Source: Gnetum montanum (Eukaryota > Streptophyta > Gnetopsida > Gnetales > Gnetaceae). From it: a stretch of DNA of 37,775 bases. Below the pieces are notes generated by a model that made no database searches, was not told the origin of the DNA, and was given only the letters and a program-made list of their open reading frames with translations. This document shows, piece by piece, positions 9,842-20,100 of this stretch. Location: positions 27,839 through 65,613 of the forward strand of contig MNCI01004615.1 of assembly GCA_015680685.1 (NCBI GenBank), written 5' to 3'. The position numbers were made by a program, and so were the translations under genes. Positions within the stretch are counted from its first letter, which is position 1. The number at the start of each line of letters is the position of its first letter.

Positions 9842-9897
9842 GCTTCTAAAGCAAATTCATGCGATATCGCATCCCATCAACTTCTAAAGAAAATTTC
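9821..9897. repeat. 38-bp tandem duplication across the E1/E0 junction
   Basis: Two units (9821-9858 and 9859-9897) each contain an LTR end (ATGC.ATATCG..TCCCATCA) followed by CTTCTAAAG.AAATTC of the flank. The second unit lies beyond the target duplication, so a short LTR end and flank were copied once. The units differ at a few sites. Confidence 0.8.
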
Positions 9898-10203
9898 AAA
9901 AAATGAACCAAAGTTGAGTTCCACAATTATTATCGACATGATGGATTTTTCCTAAATAACTTGAAGGCATTTAGGTGATAGTGTGAGTTATTGTCCCTGG
10001 ACGGGCACTAGTGGAACATCTACTTTTTCTTGATCATATTTCTCTATGGTAGGAGTTTGTTGATGAATTCTAAAGGATTGTGCTTCCTGCTCTCCTTGTT
10101 CTTCTTGTAGATTTTGCTCATTCGCTTATCCTCTTCCATGGCCTTGTGGTATTTTGCTTAATGATCATGGAAGTTCTCCTTGTGTTCCTCTTTTTGAAGC
10201 CAT
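9847..10203 (-). pseudogene. ORF3 of E0, 5' portion (broken)
   Basis: The likely start is the ATG at 10201-10203 (MASKRGTQGE), equivalent to MAPK starts in E2 (16158) and E3 (34306). A Q/E-rich N-terminal region follows (EEQGEQEAQSF near 10080), then VELNFGSFFEIFFR (about 9925-9880), which aligns with MELNFAPFTKFSLEAV of E3. The frame is then interrupted by E1 and resumes at 2932 with EAIKTQLQSSPLWP. At least three in-frame stops are present before the break. Confidence 0.7.
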
Positions 10204-10893
10204 CTACAATCAATCAAGGGTTTGGAATTACTAGAGTATTCTCATAAATGAGCAACAATTTGATACCTTACTCATACCCTTAGTTATATCAAGTTCTTAG
10301 TTCATTATGATTGTAGAGTTAGAAAATTTTTCAATAACAACCCCATTAGTACTTTAAATAAGTGGCATTATCAATTAGAACTCTTTCTAAAGTTATTTTT
10401 TCCTTAACATGACTAAATTACTTTAAAAATTCTTAATATGTTTCCTTAGACTTACCCCTATAATATCTTTCGATTGTTAGAAATTTTGAAAAAATTGACT
10501 CAAATTTCCCTTACTAGCATCCCCACCCATGACTAAGGTTATCACTCTAGGATCATGTAGATTTGAAAATCATGCAAATCGAGGCAATAATGAGCAAGTT
10601 ATGGATGTTAGAAGTTGGAGTGTCAAAGCTCTTTAGCTACAAAGAAAAATTTGGCAATAACTTCCTTTGTATGAAATTGAGAAATGAAAAAAAATTTCTA
10701 TCTCCCCCATGCTATATATGTATTTATGGCTGCAATATTGTAAATGCGACATTGTAGATGTGATATCATAGGTGCTTGCAATATTGTAGATATGATGTCA
10801 CCATTAAAAAATCAAAATTTCTAAATGTTTTTCTTGGAAAAAATTAAGTTCCATAGGATAGTTGGAAGATATATATCATGTTGGAAGGGTTTT
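10204..10893 (-). other. E0 spacer upstream of ORF3
   Basis: This is non-coding. It holds a PPT-like sequence (minus TTAGTCATGGGTGGGGATG, 10519-10537), a stretch with CCATAACTTGCTCATTATTG (minus, about 10590-10610) that is conserved with E3 (33908-33935), and the array and TATA-like site described separately. The final bases GTTTT (10889-10893) are the target duplication of the solo LTR. The short open frame at 10563-10757 on the plus strand is antisense to this conserved spacer and I do not call it. Confidence 0.6.
10713..10800 (-). promoter_or_regulatory. Possible internal ORF3 promoter of E0
   Basis: On the minus strand, spaced motifs of the GATATCA / CAATATTG / TGTCGCATT kind (10731-10800) are followed by CCATAAATACATATATAG (complement of about 10712-10730), a good TATA-box context. 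The order, palindrome array then TATA, repeats that of the LTR U3 and lies about 500 bp upstream of the ORF3 ATG. Promoter activity is inference. Confidence 0.4.
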
Positions 10894-11798
10894 TGATGAG
10901 CAGCGTGGTACCCCTATGCCCAACCATACAAATCATGAAGTGTACACGCATAATCCGATCAAATTCCATGGACTCTATAGTTTCTAGTACACTAGTCTTT
11001 TAGGAACTGAACCTTGCCCTAAAGGTCATTCGGTGTCTTCCCAATTACAGTTGTGATGTACAAAGGTATGGTTAAGTGTAATTGAGGCATATGGTTTTTA
11101 TTGTTTTATGTTCTTTTGTGCTCAGAGTAGAGAGATGAAATAATTTAATAACTAATCTAATTTAACCATTTAACTAGCCTATAACTAATCCTAACATAAG
11201 CATCTAATGCCACTTTCTGTACACGTCCTGAACCTACATATCCACTGTTGGATTACCAAATGCTACACTACTAGGCACACCAAGTAATAATGCTACTGAG
11301 ATTACCAACTGAATATGTGTTTACACTCGAAGCCATTATACTTATGTACTTAATATATTAAGCTTAATTAATTCACTAATCGCTTAAAGTATAATTTATC
11401 TTAATTAATTACATATTTCATGAAAATAATAAATGCATAAATCAATCATTAATCTATTCTAAGTGCTACAAGGTTTGATCAAAAGGCTTGTCTATACTGT
11501 TGTACACACTGGTGTGGTTCAGGTACAACAGTGCTCAAATAAAGATCCGTACACTTTTTGACTCTTGTTGCGGTTACTCAAAGAAATATTTTAACTTTCA
11601 AATGGAAAAACTATAAGAGCTCTACTACTGCTATGACTTGAATTCCCACAAACATAGCTGAGAGCTTGTATTTATAGTTTTTGCTACAGTACTGTGTCGA
11701 TGGGCCCTCTTAGACGTAGCAAATGCTACATCGATGAGGGCCCATCAATGAAGCTACATCAACGAGGGCTTGTTGATGCAACACTTTGACTCTCATTA
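10894..11798 (-). mobile_element. Solo LTR (905 bp)
   Basis: This is a full-length LTR on the minus strand, from TAATGAGAGTCAAAG (degenerate start) to CTCATCA. The flanks GTTTT (10889-10893) and GTCTT (11799-11803) fit a 5-bp target duplication with one change. No PBS or PPT adjoins it, so it is a solo LTR left by LTR-LTR recombination. Its U3 carries GATGGGCCC / ATCGATGTAGC motifs like E2, not the GATATC array of E1 and E3. TATAAATA is the complement of 11669-11676. Confidence 0.8.
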
Positions 11799-11803
11799 GT
11801 CTT

Positions 11804-12550
11804 GATATGGAGATGATGCTTCAATTGTGAAAACAAAGCATTGAAAGTCTATGATTAAGGAATCTTGGGCTATGAAATTATATGAGGTATTGATGGAATG
11901 GATGAGTAAGACAACATTATTTTGTTATTAGAATGGATAGTGTGAATGATATGGGAAGTATTTATTATTATTTATCAGAATTGGAAGGCTCAAGATGATG
12001 TGGATTTGCTTGGCAAGTATAAGATACAACAGTTATACAAGTGGGTCCTCCCCAAAGTAGGCTCCATCCCTTAATGCCCTTGTACAACCACACCTAGAAG
12101 TGTCTTTAGGCACTTAAGGAGTTGAATGTAATGCCTACTTGTTTAGCAAGACATACATATTAGTACCACCAAATTGGAAAATAACTCTATTACACAAAAT
12201 CGTAAGTTATGATTATTCAAATAGTGAGATGAAATGGTTTTAGAAGGGATTGTAGAAATCAAGATGTGAGGTGTCTTACCATAGGCACAATGAATTCTTG
12301 TATTTTATTAGTGGTTAAAGTAACCATTAGCCTTTCTGTCCAAGATTCAAACTAAGTTAAGACCACATTCTAGTGGCATTGCATTAGTTCATCTCTTAGA
12401 ATTACAATTGTAAAACTATCAATGTTACAAGGAGTATTGTCACTTAGCGAATTGTCCAAGCGAGGAGTTTATTTATGGCACTTTATTTTTATTTTTACAT
12501 TTCATAGAAGTTGCCTACCTTTAGGCATGGGTACCATGTCTTTCCAATGG
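11804..12550 (-). other. E0 spacer, left copy of a 0.64-kb duplication
   Basis: This is non-coding E0 spacer with the conserved GGGGAGGACCC block at about 12036-12115. Bases 11912-12550 match 25011-25655 at roughly nine in ten positions by eye. It joins the trimmed E2 LTR at about 12551, where both partners have a GGACCC/GAACCCA-like sequence. Confidence 0.75.
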
Positions 12551-13122
12551 GACCCATGTATCCACTATTAGGTTATCAAGTGCTACACTACTGGATGCCC
12601 CAAGCAATAATGCTACTAGGATTACCAAGTGAATACGTGTTTATGCTCGAAGCAGTTGTACTTATGTACTTAATCTATTTAGCTTAATTAATTAACTAAT
12701 CACTTAAATTCTAATTTATCTTAATTAATTTCATATTTCATAAAAATAATAAATGCATACATAAATCATTAATCTATTCTAAGTGCTGCAATGTTTGATC
12801 AAAAGACTCGTCTTTATTATCATACACATTGGTGTGGTTTGGGTACAACAGTGCTCGAATAAAGATCCATACACTTTCTAACTCTTATTGCAGGCACTCA
12901 AAGAAATAATCTAACTTTCAAATGGATAAATTACAAGAGCTTTGCTACTACTATAACTTGAATTTCCAAAAAAATGACTAGGAGCTCGTATTTATAGTTT
13001 TTGCTATAGTATTGTGTTGACAAGGCCCCATAGATGTAGCAAATGCTATGTCAATGTGGCCCCATCAAGGGGACAACATCACATAAACAAGGCTCATTGA
13101 TGCAATACTTTGACACTCATCA
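12551..13122 (-). repeat. E2 3' LTR, U5 part missing
   Basis: The minus strand starts TGATGAGTGTCAAAG next to the PPT. A TATA box TATAAATA lies at the complement of 12989-12996. It aligns with the first two-thirds of the 905-bp solo LTR and stops at 12551, where E0 spacer sequence begins. Confidence 0.8.
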
Positions 13123-13136
13123 TACCCCCATGATAG
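13123..13136 (-). other. E2 polypurine tract
   Basis: The minus strand reads CTATCATGGGGGTA immediately before the LTR start TGATGAG. This is one base off the E1/E3 form AGTCATGGGGGTA. Confidence 0.8.
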
Positions 13137-13445
13137 AATGAAAACTCATCCTTGCGTTCCTTTACAAAATTGAAAAGGTATGGGATTATTGACTGACTCT
13201 TAACAAAATAAACTGACTTGACAAAACTGAGTGTCCAAGTGTACAAATCAACAAATTACAAAAATTGGGGTGTTTATCACACAAAATTGAACACCATTAC
13301 ATGACTACACAAAAATTAGATAAGACATCATCTAGTAGCATGAAGGTGATGGAGAAGATCAAACAATCCTAGGCAATGACGGCTCCTAAGGTTTTGAAGG
13401 ACCTTCGCCAGCTTTGAGCATGTGCGATGGCTAAGGTAGTTGTGG
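13137..13445 (-). other. Non-coding stretch between ORF3 and PPT in E2
   Basis: About 300 bp without a supportable ORF. It contains the pre-PPT motif AATAATCCCATACC (minus, about 13175-13190), which is also found in E1 and E3. Confidence 0.6.
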
Positions 13446-16158
13446 TTATTCTATTGTAGCTACAACCTTAGGTGGAAGGAAAAAGGCATCTAGTAATGCC
13501 TTCATCTTCTCCTCCTTGCTTCAGGGATCATTCACAGTCCACACAGCATCATCAATGTGGGTGGGAATGGGGATATCCCACGAATAAGGCATTATTAGGA
13601 ACATATCCTTCATAGTGACAAACTAGGTAGCAAACTATTTGCATTTGATATCGAACACCCTGACTATGTTTTACAACTACTGGTAGTCATTCATCCTCTT
13701 GGTCAGGTTCTTGGTAGTTGATCGTTGACCAATGAATCATGCAGTGTCTTTATGATGCTTGAACTCGACCTCATACAAAAAGTATGAGCTAGCCACCTAT
13801 TTCTCTAGTTTTGATAGCGGTCATCTGACAATCAACATGGCCAGATTTGCGTAATGGAGACTGGAAAGCTTCATATATTCTATCATCTCCTCAATCTGCA
13901 ACTCCTTTATGTGTATTACTACCTTGTTATAAGCATCTATCCCATCAATGATGGGTTGTCACAATTCTTTCCCTTATTAGAGTTGCTAAAGGGCTTCATT
14001 CACTTTCTCCTTTGCCAATTGGATGTGTTTTCCATGTACTTCCTTTTGTAGACTGACTTGCTTGTTGTAATGATCTTTGACTTTCTTAAATTTGAGAGCT
14101 TTTGATTTCTAGGAAGCTACCTCGATTATAGGTTTCTGGCGAAGGGCATGGATCTCCTCCATGGAGAGATTTTTGTTTTCTACTACCAATCTTCTGAATT
14201 CTGTGTTTGCTCTAGCCAGTTGCTCCTGCTGTTGATGGATGAAATCGGTTAATTATTGCTTATGCTCATCAACATTTTGTAGGCAATTATTCTATGCAGT
14301 CAATTGTATGTTCTCCTAGCAAGTCTAATCCAAGGCCTTTTGAATCTTGTGCTATGTGGCCTCTACCAAGGATCGGTAACCATCTCCATTGCACCCTCAA
14401 CTCCTTTCAGTTTAGTGTGAAGCTATTCCATAGCTTCATCTCTTATTAATGCCAGGTTGAGAAATTCATGGCTAGTAATCTAGGCTTTTAATTTGGCAAC
14501 TTTAGTAACCAAGCATTTATTTAGCTCCTTGGTTATTTCAAGTTACTCCTCCAAGATGATATTCTTGCCCCTTGCCTCTAGTAGCTCTGACTAGGTTGCA
14601 GTAATATTTTCTGGAAGGTCGAAGACATCCAAAAGCAGTTGCCTGGTTCCCACTAGTTAGTCTAGTAGATCTTTGTGCTATGTTTCATTTATTCTACCGC
14701 TTGTGGTCCTTATGGACATCTTCACATCTTTGAGTGTAGTGATGTCCAGTGTAGATGCTGCAGGTGCATTGAGCATTTTAACAATATTGTCAGTGATCAC
14801 TTCTACTACAGTTTCCTATCCTTGGTGTTGCATCACCAAGATAGTTACACCTTCACCCTCTTCCAAGTTTCCCAAGAAGGTTGCAATGTTACTAGAGATT
14901 TTTGGGAGTGGCTATTATTCTACAAGAGATACTGTGATATCTTTGGTCCTCAGATTCGACCTTTCGGGTAGTTGTGTTCTTTGGGTTGAGAAAATAGATC
15001 CACCTCCATCTAAACTAATTGTCTAGGCCACCTCAATTAGGTGACTCATTATTGGTCTATACATGGATGGGTCCTTGCCACTTATGCTTGCTCATTGCTC
15101 TTGTTCACTTGAGAGCCATTCTCAATATTTATGCAAGCACTAGGTAGTTGCAGCAATGTTTGACACAATTGTTTAAGTGGTAGGTGAAGGTGGTGGTCAC
15201 TACTCCTCTTCTTGGATAGTTGTTGTAGGCATCTTGTCTTTCATCATTTTTACCCAATTGGCAACCAAAACATGCTTAACAACATCATTGGTGTAATTGG
15301 ATATTTTTCCTCTTCAACAGATTTTTCTGATGAGGCATGGGAAGGGGAGTGCCTTCCTTCAACATTCATTTTCTTTAAATTGCTTCTCCATCTCTAGATA
15401 GATCAGCTATGGAAGGTTGATAAGGAATCTCCTACTTAGAACGATGCATGCTTAGGTAGAGAAGGTGGTGATTTTTCTTAGTCTAACCGTGGAATTAAGG
15501 TGGAAGGCTACAATCTTGTAGTGGATCCTCCTTGCTAGTGTGAGTGTGCCAAAATCCATAAGATCGACACCAGAACCCATTCTTTCTTGATGTTGGGATC
15601 TTCTTGCATTGGGATCTCAGTAAGACTTGTCCCTATTTTCGGCAACCCAAGCACTACAGCAATGGCCTATGCTAAGTAGAACACTAAGATGTCCTTGATT
15701 TTTATCATTGATTTAGGCTGCCAATTGTTCCAAAATAAGAATGTCTCTTCCATGTACCACTACCCAGTGGAAGTGGTGATTGGCCACATGGAAGAGGCCT
15801 TTAGTTGGTCCTACACTTCTTTTGGTGCTTGCTCCAAGAATGGGCCAAACTTTAACTCCTGGAGCACTATTTTCTGGACCTCTTGTGATTTGATTTGATT
15901 CAGGAAAGCCTCTATCAAGGTTGCCTATAGATTTTCTTATGGTTTTGGTGCATCATCTTGATGGGAGTGTTCTATTGCTGCTGTTGGTTCTAAAATCTAT
16001 ATGATAGATTTCACTATTGTCTCTTCCCTAAGAGGACTTATGGTATGGGTTGCAAGTAGTTCTTCTTGGGCCTGTTCTTGGCCCCTTCCCATTCTAGGCC
16101 ATTTCTCCCTTGGTTGAGATGGTCCTACTTCTTACATGTGCTTTCCTTTTGGTGCCAT
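13446..16158 (-). pseudogene. ORF3 of E2 (broken)
   Basis: The start is probably the ATG at 16156-16158 (MAPKGKHM). Blocks shared with E0 and E3 follow in order: a Q/E-rich N-terminus (RGQEQAQEELL); ELKFGPFLEQAPKEV and SSMWPITTS (about 15880-15790); IKIKDILVFYLA (about 15705-15670); then a heavily frameshifted middle. Downstream are EYMKLSSLHYANLAMLI (about 13880-13830) and a conserved C-terminal tail with LTKRMNDY, MPYSWDIPIPTHIDDAVWTV and SKEEKMKALL (about 13720-13460), ending at TAA 13446-13448. An intact version would be about 900 residues. It lies downstream of integrase in the sense direction, the position of the env-like ORF in Athila elements, but I see no clear signal peptide or transmembrane segment. 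The function is unknown. Confidence 0.65.
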
Positions 16159-18243
16159 CTATGGTCATAACACATCCATGGATTAGTAGATATAATGTGT
16201 AACTTCACATTTTTTGAATACCTTCTCTCATTAGTTAGTTACACTTTGGCTAACATTGGAACATGGCAGATTGATTATTTTATTAATTATTTATTGTAAA
16301 TATCACTGGAGCTTTTTGGAAATGTTTAACTCTTGTAATTTGATGTTTAAGAGTTGATTTCTTAGTTAAACCCTTGTGGGAGTTAGAAAAATGGTAAAAT
16401 TTTTCTATAAAAAAATGGCACATTTGTGGCCCCCACAATGAAGAGCTTACCTGTAGTAGTTGCAGGGTTAAAGAATAGAGTGATTTGAATAAACAGTTAG
16501 GAAGTCATGAGCTCTAGAAGGTTTTGGGCTCTGAAAATTTGAAAAACTCCCTTGGCATTTGTGAGAAAATGTAAAAATTTCAAAATGGGGTTGCATATAT
16601 ATATATATATATAGTATTTTTTCCTTACATCGACAGGGCCTCATATACAAGGCCTCGTATATAGGTTTTCTTTGTCAACAAGGCCCTGTATACAAGGCCT
16701 ATAGGCAAAATTTTCAAATTTGAATATCTCAAAAAATATAAGGAATTTTTCAATGAATTTGGGATTCATGGAATCTCAAAAAATCCAAGAATATGATAAA
16801 ATCATTAAAGAGGATCTTTGAATGCTCAAAAATTAAAAAAATTGATAGATAATATGTTTAATGAACAAAATATGTAAAGGAGCACATGGTGTGATGCAGA
16901 AGATGGGTGTACAAAAGATTTTAATTGCGAGAATGTCTAAGTTACTTAATGAACTTAACTAAGAGATATGCAAGTGGATCCTCCCCATAGTAGGCACATG
17001 CCTTGTTTTTCCTTACATAACCTCAACCTAAGGAGTTCGTGGGTCCCATAGGTGATTAAAGGTCAATGGAAGTTAAGGATCAAAACCCAGAAGATTCTAC
17101 CAAAGAATTCAACTATGTGAGGCCAAGACATGAAATCAAGAACATGGACACTAGTATGAGGTGAATTATTATTAGCATAGATAGATGATGGAGAAGGTGG
17201 AATGGAATTCTAAATTGAGGTCATAAGAAGTCTCTCATGGAGTTTTGTGTTTAAAATGACCTAAGAAGATTCATCCTTAGTCCAGACCAAAACCAACCCC
17301 TTTTAGTGACTTTGCATTGTCACTCCAAGATTGATCCACCTCCTTAAGACACACGAGTGCTCCTATAGAACAACCACCATTCCATAAGGAGAGAGAAAAA
17401 GAAGTAGGGAGTGAGAGAGGGCCTTAGTTAGAAGGGACCTTCATGCATGGGTAACATGTCTTTCTAGTCCTATAACTAGCGCTTGTAGCCCGTTTATTTA
17501 TCTAAGGGGTGTGCTTTGAATTCCCATCATGTTTTTTTTTTCTTTATTTTTTTTTGTTTCTTTTTTTCATTTTGAATGGGAACCACACCATGCAAAGACT
17601 TTATTTGACTTCCTATTATTGGATGACATGGAATGATAAGAAGTCTATGAAAAATACTCAAGCACCCAAGTAAGTAGAAGAGTACAAATAGGATTGAATC
17701 CCCTTGAAATCACACCCTATATAAACCTTTAAATCCTTCCAATTCTAGAAACTACCAAGGTCACTAATTTATTAAAAGTTTAGTTAATGAAAGGGACCTC
17801 AAACTTCCAAAACAATGAAAAACATCGAGTTTGTAAATGGGTGGATGTCGTGGACTAATTGCCTATTCCATGAAAAAGAAACCATGACTTAGCAATCAAC
17901 ACAAAAATTCAAAAATAGAAACCAGACATTAGCAAACAAAACATAAAGCACAAACCACCATTAGTAACAACTACAGCACCACTATGTCCTATTGGCACAA
18001 AGCTTGTTTTATTAGCAAAAACTTGAAAATCACACTCAAACAAAAAAAATTAAAATATACAAGAAATTTTAAAAGTTTCAAGAAAGATTTAAATGTACTA
18101 ATGATAGTGTAAAACAAAAAATGGTGCAAAATAGAAAAAATCTTGAAAATCAAAAAGGTGTAAAATAAATAAATTTTAAAATCAAAAACATGAAAAAAAA
18201 AATAGAAAAACTGGAGAGCCATATGGATGATTAGCACAAATGG
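16159..18243 (-). other. E2 spacer between pol and ORF3
   Basis: About 2.1 kb of non-coding sequence. From the pol side it holds a T-rich (minus) tract (about 18000-18210), the CATGCAAAGACTTT motif near 17590, the GAATTCAAAGCACACCCCTT block near 17505-17525, the GGGGAGGATCC conserved block (about 16970-17050), an A/T-rich stretch, and the palindrome array with an AT run at 16594-16706. The order matches E1 and, in part, E3. Confidence 0.7.
16594..16706 (-). promoter_or_regulatory. Possible internal ORF3 promoter of E2
   Basis: On the minus strand, repeated AGGCCTTGTATAC / GAGGCCTTGTATATGAGGCC motifs (16629-16706) are followed by a TATATATATA run (16595-16613). The ORF3 ATG lies about 440 bp downstream. 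The motif style, GGGCCT separated by short spacers, is like the U3 of E2-type LTRs. Promoter function is inferred from layout only. Confidence 0.4.
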
Positions 18244-18262
18244 GCATCTCCCCCATGACTGA
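18244..18262 (-). other. Internal PPT-like motif of E2
   Basis: Minus strand CTCAGTCATGGGGGAGATG, just after the integrase tail. It has the same sequence and position as in E1 (5764-5780). Confidence 0.5.
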
Positions 18263-18299
18263 GTTGGAAGGAGGAGATCTAAAAAATTAAGCATGATTG

Positions 18300-19512
18300 T
18301 CCATCTATTAAGGTATTTGTTGCACTGGCTCGCTTGGACTCATGGAAAATATTTACTTGTTGGATAGTAACCAACTGCTTTTTATTTGGGCTCTTAGGTT
18401 TGTATATGGTCATTTCCCTAGAAGGAAAGGTTTCATCAATTATATAAGGTCCCTCTCACAACATTTGGAACTTTTTTTTCTAGGGTACATGTGTGGGGTT
18501 TGAATAGAGAACCTTATCTTCTGGTTGAAATTTTACTTTTTGAATTCTTAGGTCATGTCATTGTTTGTTAAANGAATTCTTAGGTCATGTCATTATTTGT
18601 TAAATGCCTTATGCACTTCATTCAAAGATAGTGCTACTAATCAATTTGTGTCTAGCGTGTTGAGGTTGATCAATTTTTCTTTTTGTGCTAAGCTTAGGTC
18701 AAGATTCAGTTCACATATTGTTGAGAGTGTATGGAGCTCGGATTGAATTTGAAGTGTTGGAAGTTTTTCATACACTAGCTCATAGGGAGAGTAGTCAATA
18801 GGAAGTTTTCATGTTGAGTAGTAGGCCTAGAGGGCATCATTGAGTTTTGTGCTCTAGTCTCTTCTATATTTACTTATGGTCCTTGTTAGGATCTTTGTGA
18901 TCTCTCTGCTAGTTACCTCTACTTGACCATTGGCTCAAGGATGATAGGATGTTTTTAATTTATGTACAACCCCCAAGTGTTGCATAAGTTTTTGAAAGGT
19001 GGCACCTATAAAGTGAGTTCCATTGTTAAAAATTAGTGCATGGGGCACCCAAATCTATTTACAATATTTTTTTTATACAAATCTAGTAGCAATGGATGAT
19101 GTACAATTGGTGATGGATGCTGCTTCTACCCATTTGGTGTAGTGGTCAATTGCTACAATGATATACGCCTTTCCATTGGACATGGGTGTGATGGAATCCA
19201 TAAAGTCAATGCCCTATATGTCAAAGCATTCTAGTGGTTGAATCCACTATTGAGGACCCTTCATTCATGTGGTTATCCACTATCATATTGATAATGTTCA
19301 TAGGATTGAACAAATTGATGGATGTCCCTAAAGATTGTAGGCCAATAGTATCCTGCCATTAGGATTGTTATAGCCATGCATCTCCCAGCATAGTGTCCTT
19401 CATAAGGGCATTCATGAGCATCTTGGATAATGCATAGTTGATCTACATCAAGGACACACCAACAAGCCAAGCCATCGATGCATACTTTGTAAATATTTCC
19501 ATAAATTTCCAC
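18300..19512 (-). pseudogene. E2 integrase (broken)
   Basis: The integrase would insert element cDNA into the host chromosome. The N-terminal zinc-binding region reads HECPYEGHYAGRC then GYYWPTIFRDIHQFV (about 19420-19300), but the two Cys of the usual CxxC are Tyr (SYEHYQ). The catalytic core shows GIDFMDSI (first Asp, about 19210), VAIDHYTKWVEA (second Asp, about 19155) and ANGQVEV (Glu, about 18930). A tail with SPYELVYEKLP and LNLDLSLAQKEKL (about 18790-18680) is typical of Athila/Tat-like elements. An EGPYIIDETFPS segment near 18450 fits the C-terminal DNA-binding part. Stops and frameshifts are frequent, and a small assembly duplication lies at 18542-18604. Confidence 0.8.
18542..18604. 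repeat. 31-bp direct repeat flanking an N (assembly artefact)
   Basis: Bases 18542-18572 and 18574-18604 are the same sequence with one difference, separated by a single N at 18573. This is what two overlapping contig ends look like when they are abutted but not merged. Confidence 0.85.
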
Positions 19513-19532
19513 GAAGTATTTTGCTAGATAAA

Positions 19533-20100
19533 CTATTGTTTCTTCCTAAATTCTAAATCTTGTGGCATCTCCTTAGTGAGAAGGTAAGTGAGGATGCCAT
19601 CATACCAATTTGTTTCAGTGGGCACTTGATCATTTATTTCTCCTATAAAGAGGAGTTCTAGAAATTGATCATAGTGCAGGCTCTCCTCCTGTTTATTATC
19701 CCATCTTAATTGAGAGAGATGGTCAGTGACCATATTCTTAGTCCCTTTTCGATCTATGGTTGTGAGATCGAATTCCTGCAAGATCACAAGCCACCATATG
19801 AAATGGGGGCTCACTGTTGGCTTGTTCATTAGGAAGCAAATGGCACTATGATCTATGTGCATAAATACTTTATAGCCAAGCACATAGTGCCTAAACTTTT
19901 CAAGAGCATACACCATTTCCATTAGTTCTTTATTAATTATATAATTCAATTGTGCACCCATAATGCTTTGGCTTGCATAATGGATGTAATATGAATGTTT
20001 CTTATCATCCAACTATGTAAGCATGGCTTCCAAGGCATAATTAGATGCATAATTATGTGAAGTGGTTTGGACTAGTATGGTGCCCATAGAATTGAAGTTT
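19533..20100 (-). pseudogene. E2 RNase H (broken)
   Basis: This is the Ty3/gypsy RNase H domain that removes the RNA template after reverse transcription. Recognisable parts are INKELMEMVYALEKFRHYVL (Glu kept), KVFMHIDHSA (Asp kept), ILQEFDLTTIDRKG and MVTDHLSQL. The first catalytic Asp of the usual DASDYAVGAVL is lost: the segment reads NYASNYALEAML near 20060. A stop follows it, at about 20014. The frame is open from 20012 to 19533. Confidence 0.8.

Noticed and set aside
14673-15026. Two overlapping plus-strand ORFs (98 and 117 codons)
   Set aside because: They are antisense to E2 ORF3, which has conserved protein blocks on the other strand.
16594-16613. (AT)n run considered only as a microsatellite
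   Set aside because: It sits where TATA-like sequence occurs in E0 and E3 after a palindrome array, so I kept it as part of a possible promoter, with low confidence.
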